64,000 nucleotides of DNA, taken from contig JABISG010000046.1 in assembly GCA_018699955.1 (NCBI GenBank), positions 1 through 64,000 of the forward strand, read 5' to 3'. A program made the position numbers and the translations under genes. Positions 63,301 through 64,000 of the stretch are shown in pieces. The notes under the pieces were generated by a model that had not been told where the DNA came from, made no database searches, and worked only from the letters and a program-made list of their open reading frames with translations. This DNA is from Planctomycetaceae bacterium (GTDB lineage: Bacteria; Planctomycetota; Planctomycetia; Planctomycetales; Planctomycetaceae). The number at the start of each line of letters is the position of its first letter. Within the stretch, counting starts at the first letter, position 1.

Positions 63301-63510
63301 ATGAAAAGAGTCATCGCCGAAACGATTGCACTCTTCTTCGCAGCCTTGGGGATGATGATCACGTTCATGATGATCGATGTCATGTTTCCAGGTCGCGGAG
63401 ATGACCGCGGCACCGAGATGCAGAACTTCTTCGTCGCCCTCGCTATTGGAACCCTATTCGCAGTTGTGAGCTACAACGTCGCCCGTCGGCTGCTAAAACT
63501 GCGTAAATGA
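63301..63510 (+). CDS. Small two-helix membrane protein
   Basis: 69 residues from the ATG at 63301: helix 1 ALFFAALGMMITFMMIDVMF, a short charged loop (GRGDDRGTEM), and helix 2 FFVALAIGTLFAVVSYNVA, ending KLRK. It lies just after the frameshifted DUF1559 gene. No family recognised. Confidence 0.5.
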   Translation: MKRVIAETIALFFAALGMMITFMMIDVMFPGRGDDRGTEMQNFFVALAIGTLFAVVSYNVARRLLKLRK

Positions 63511-63529
63511 CAGCTGTCTTTTACTGAAG

Positions 63530-63567
63530 GGGTGCCTGTGGCAGAGTCTTCGATGCCACTGGCACCC
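63530..63567. repeat. Interspersed hairpin GGGTGCC..TGGCA / TGCCA..GGCACCC
   Basis: A 7-bp plus 5-bp stem with a 2-base internal mismatch and a 10-base loop. A half copy (GGGGTGCCTGTGTCAGAG) lies at about 63274-63292. Confidence 0.7.
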
Positions 63568-63597
63568 ATTCGAATCTAGCCGAGACGTAGAAACGAT

Positions 63598-63837
63598 ATG
63601 AATGGGCTTCTTCTTGTTGCCGAATGTGACGGCAACCGTTACGAAATAGTCGTCGACGAAACCGTCGGGTACTACGTGTTCCGATATGTTGGGGACGGGC
63701 CGCGAACAACTCACGACTACTTACAAGACGACCTTGAAATGGCGAAGTCGTGCGCTGAAAATGAATTTGATGTTCCGCCTGCAGCCTGGCGGTCAGCCGC
63801 AGTTCATGAGGAACCTGCTTACAACCGGGTGAAATAG
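63598..63837 (+). CDS. Conserved-looking small hypothetical protein
   Basis: 79 residues: LLLVAECDGNRYEIVVDETV, then VGYYVFRYVGDG and DYLQDDLEMAKSCAENEFDV. The balanced composition and lack of bias suggest a real cytosolic protein. I do not recognise the family. Its TAG overlaps by one base the GTG of the next gene, so the two are probably translationally coupled. Confidence 0.6.
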   Translation: MNGLLLVAECDGNRYEIVVDETVGYYVFRYVGDGPRTTHDYLQDDLEMAKSCAENEFDVPPAAWRSAAVHEEPAYNRVK

Positions 63838-64000
63838 TGACTCCATATTGGCTGAAACATTTTGCACTGGCGGTCGTGTGTCTTGCATTCCCCGCCATCG
63901 TATCGAGTGCCGAGGTTTCCAAGTCGGCCCCTGCAACCGAGAAGACGTTTCGCGCACCCGATGGCCGCAGCGTACACGGTCGCACCGGGAATGTAGGTCG
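63837..64000 (+). CDS. Exported protein, C-terminus cut by window edge
   Basis: I translated this frame directly; it is open from a GTG at 63837 to the window end. It begins with a signal peptide (HFALAVVCLAFPAIVSSAEV; likely cleavage after SSA) followed by KSAPATEKTFRAPDG. GGTGAAATA lies before the start. Too short to assign. Confidence 0.5.
   Translation, partial: MTPYWLKHFALAVVCLAFPAIVSSAEVSKSAPATEKTFRAPDGRSVHGRTGNVG

Overview
The window looks like a planctomycete chromosome, most likely a marine or freshwater Planctomycetia/Planctomycetaceae member. The evidence is lineage-typical families seen directly in the translations: three intact DUF1501 proteins, two DUF1549/DUF1553 proteins (one with a planctomycete cytochrome C domain), a DUF1559 prepilin-like protein, two multidomain Ser/Thr kinases and a fused SecDF. 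There are also several short GC-rich palindromic intergenic repeats. I saw no rRNA, tRNA, CRISPR array, transposase or phage module.

Layout. 1-9.2 kb: housekeeping and envelope genes, namely a PQQ-type beta-propeller protein cut by the window edge, FabI, a TlpA-like thioredoxin, a GspF/PilC-type protein, and a tgt-yajC-secDF export operon. 9.2-25 kb: a co-oriented minus-strand cluster of seven genes, read from 24914 down to 9261. It encodes an acyl-thioester reductase fused to an SCP2-like domain, a protein with four tandem acyl carrier domains, a 2648-residue iterative lipid/polyketide synthase, a 4'-phosphopantetheinyl transferase, two paralogous Rieske oxygenases, and a FabL-type enoyl reductase. 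26-38 kb: a polyprenol/diacylglycerol-kinase-like protein, a LarA-like protein, and three sets of DUF1501/DUF1549-DUF1553 genes. 38-45.6 kb: TPR protein, a membrane protein ending in a DNA-ligase-like OB domain, an MFS transporter, HisD, a small membrane protein and a zincin-like protein. 46-64 kb: a kinase fused to a beta-helix, redox and sugar-nucleotide-like enzymes, a response regulator, an RlmI-type methyltransferase, a YiiX-like hydrolase, a degenerate redoxin, a membrane fusion protein, a second kinase, AccA, a DinB-like protein, small membrane proteins and a frameshifted DUF1559 gene.

The most interesting system is the 9.2-24.9 kb cluster. The synthase reads KS - catalytically dead KS (chain-length-factor-like) - AT - C45/penicillin-acyltransferase-like domain without its nucleophile cysteine - KR - DH. 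It has no ACP and no enoyl reductase of its own. Carriers (four LGIDSIKKAQ-type ACPs in a separate protein), carrier activation (PPTase), enoyl reduction (FabL-like, Y-x6-K), chain release (thioester reductase) and oxidative tailoring (two Rieske oxygenases) are all encoded in trans beside it. This is the logic of Pfa-type polyunsaturated fatty acid or secondary-lipid synthases, but the domain order and the embedded Ntn-hydrolase-fold domain match no standard architecture I know. The product is unknown; a reduced, oxygenated long-chain lipid, aldehyde or alcohol is the inference.
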